NCBI GenBank assembly: GCA_000436695.1
Contig: HF992589.1
Location: forward strand, 1-6,197
Origin: Prevotella sp. CAG:1185
GTDB lineage: Bacteria > Bacteroidota > Bacteroidia > Bacteroidales > Bacteroidaceae
Direction of reading: 5' to 3'
DNA: 6,197 nucleotides
The translations under genes were made by a program, and so were the position numbers. The notes below the pieces were generated by a model that searched no databases, was not told the origin of the DNA, and saw nothing but the letters and a program-made list of their open reading frames with translations. Shown piece after piece: positions 5,808-6,197 of this stretch (the stretch's first letter is position 1; every line of letters begins with the position of its first letter).

Positions 5808-6197
5808 TTAAAGTGTTACACCATTTTTAAATATTGCAATTTCTCTATAGCCATTTTCTTCATTACGAGTTTTTTCTCCATTGGCAACAGAGATAATTTT
5901 ATTTGTAAATTTATCTAATAGTGATTTCATGTCTATTCCGTCAACAAGTTCACCGGCATTAAAATCAATCCAATTTGGCTTATTATTATATAATGTGCTG
6001 TTTGTAGATATCTTCATTGTTGGAATGAATGTGCCAAAGGGTGTGCCTCGTCCTGTCGTGAATAGAACTATTTGACATCCTGCTGCAGCAAGAGCTGTTG
6101 ATGCAACAAGGTCGTTGCCTGGTGCAGATAGAAGGTTAAGGCCATTTGTCTTAAGTCTGTCTCCGTAACCTAAAACACCACTAACAGGTGCTCTTCC
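5808..6197 (-). CDS. uxaA: Altronate dehydratase, C-terminal part (cut by window edge)
   Basis: The last 129 codons are visible; the frame stays open from 6197 down to the taa at 5810-5808. UxaA dehydrates D-altronate to 2-keto-3-deoxygluconate in galacturonate catabolism and works in the cytoplasm. The visible part carries strong family landmarks: LLSAPGNDLVASTALAAAGC, VLFTTGRGTPFG, a KISTNS segment, the PNWIDFNAGELVDG stretch, and the ending REIAIFKNGVTL, nearly the same as the end of E. coli UxaA (RELAIFKSGVTL). An internal ATG at 6017 is not the start, since conserved sequence continues upstream of it. A following hairpin suggests it is the last gene of its unit. Other hexuronate genes would be expected beyond the right edge, and this cannot be checked here. 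Confidence 0.93.
   Translation of the reverse strand, partial: GRAPVSGVLGYGDRLKTNGLNLLSAPGNDLVASTALAAAGCQIVLFTTGRGTPFGTFIPTMKISTNSTLYNNKPNWIDFNAGELVDGIDMKSLLDKFTNKIISVANGEKTRNEENGYREIAIFKNGVTL

Noticed and set aside
5881..6075. 64-codon plus-strand open frame at the right edge
   Set aside because: It is antisense to the strongly conserved uxaA sequence.
1..6197. CRISPR array, tRNA, rRNA or complete mobile element
   Set aside because: No spaced direct repeats, tRNA-like cloverleaf, rRNA segments or transposase motifs were seen on either strand.

Overview
This is an AT-rich window in which every recognisable gene lies on the minus strand. Several features point to the Bacteroidota, most likely a Prevotella-like member of the Bacteroidales. 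These are the low GC content, mostly AT-rich leaders with little Shine-Dalgarno sequence, an exact match to the Bacteroidota sigma-ABfr promoter (TTTG, 19 bases, TAnnTTTG), and the gene content. That assignment is inference, because there is no rRNA or other phylogenetic marker here.

Layout from right to left, which is the direction of transcription. (1) The right edge holds the last 129 codons of an altronate dehydratase (UxaA) gene, from hexuronate (galacturonate) catabolism. It is followed by a 14-bp hairpin that is fully paired only in the minus-strand RNA. (2) Next is a lone gene for a 275-residue protein of unknown function, whose start is fixed by a GAGG ribosome-binding site. (3) A near-ideal sigma-ABfr promoter follows, just ahead of a run of four closely spaced genes. 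In order these encode a secreted GH25 lysozyme, a zinc-ribbon single-span membrane protein, a secreted 5'-nucleotidase or 2',3'-cyclic-nucleotide phosphodiesterase, and a NudC-type NAD(H) pyrophosphatase. Gaps between them are 32, 13 and 31 bases, with no terminator between them, so they look like one transcription unit. (4) The unit ends 25 bases after nudC at a perfect 15-bp hairpin followed by a U-rich tail. (5) The leftmost ~120 bases hold no confirmed gene. They contain a small inverted repeat and a tail-like stretch of open reading frame that may be the remnant of another gene.

How the genes may work together is mostly inference. The lysozyme would cut peptidoglycan outside the cytoplasm. 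The zinc-ribbon protein, with its metal-binding head inside and helical-repeat plus NTF2-like tail outside, has the layout of an envelope sensor or scaffold. The secreted nucleotidase would dephosphorylate nucleotides in the periplasm. NudC would split NAD(H) or remove NAD caps from RNA in the cytoplasm. No classical mobile element, CRISPR array, tRNA or rRNA is visible. I see no clearly new biological system. The least explained items are the 275-residue orphan, the zinc-ribbon/lysozyme pairing and the left-edge remnant.
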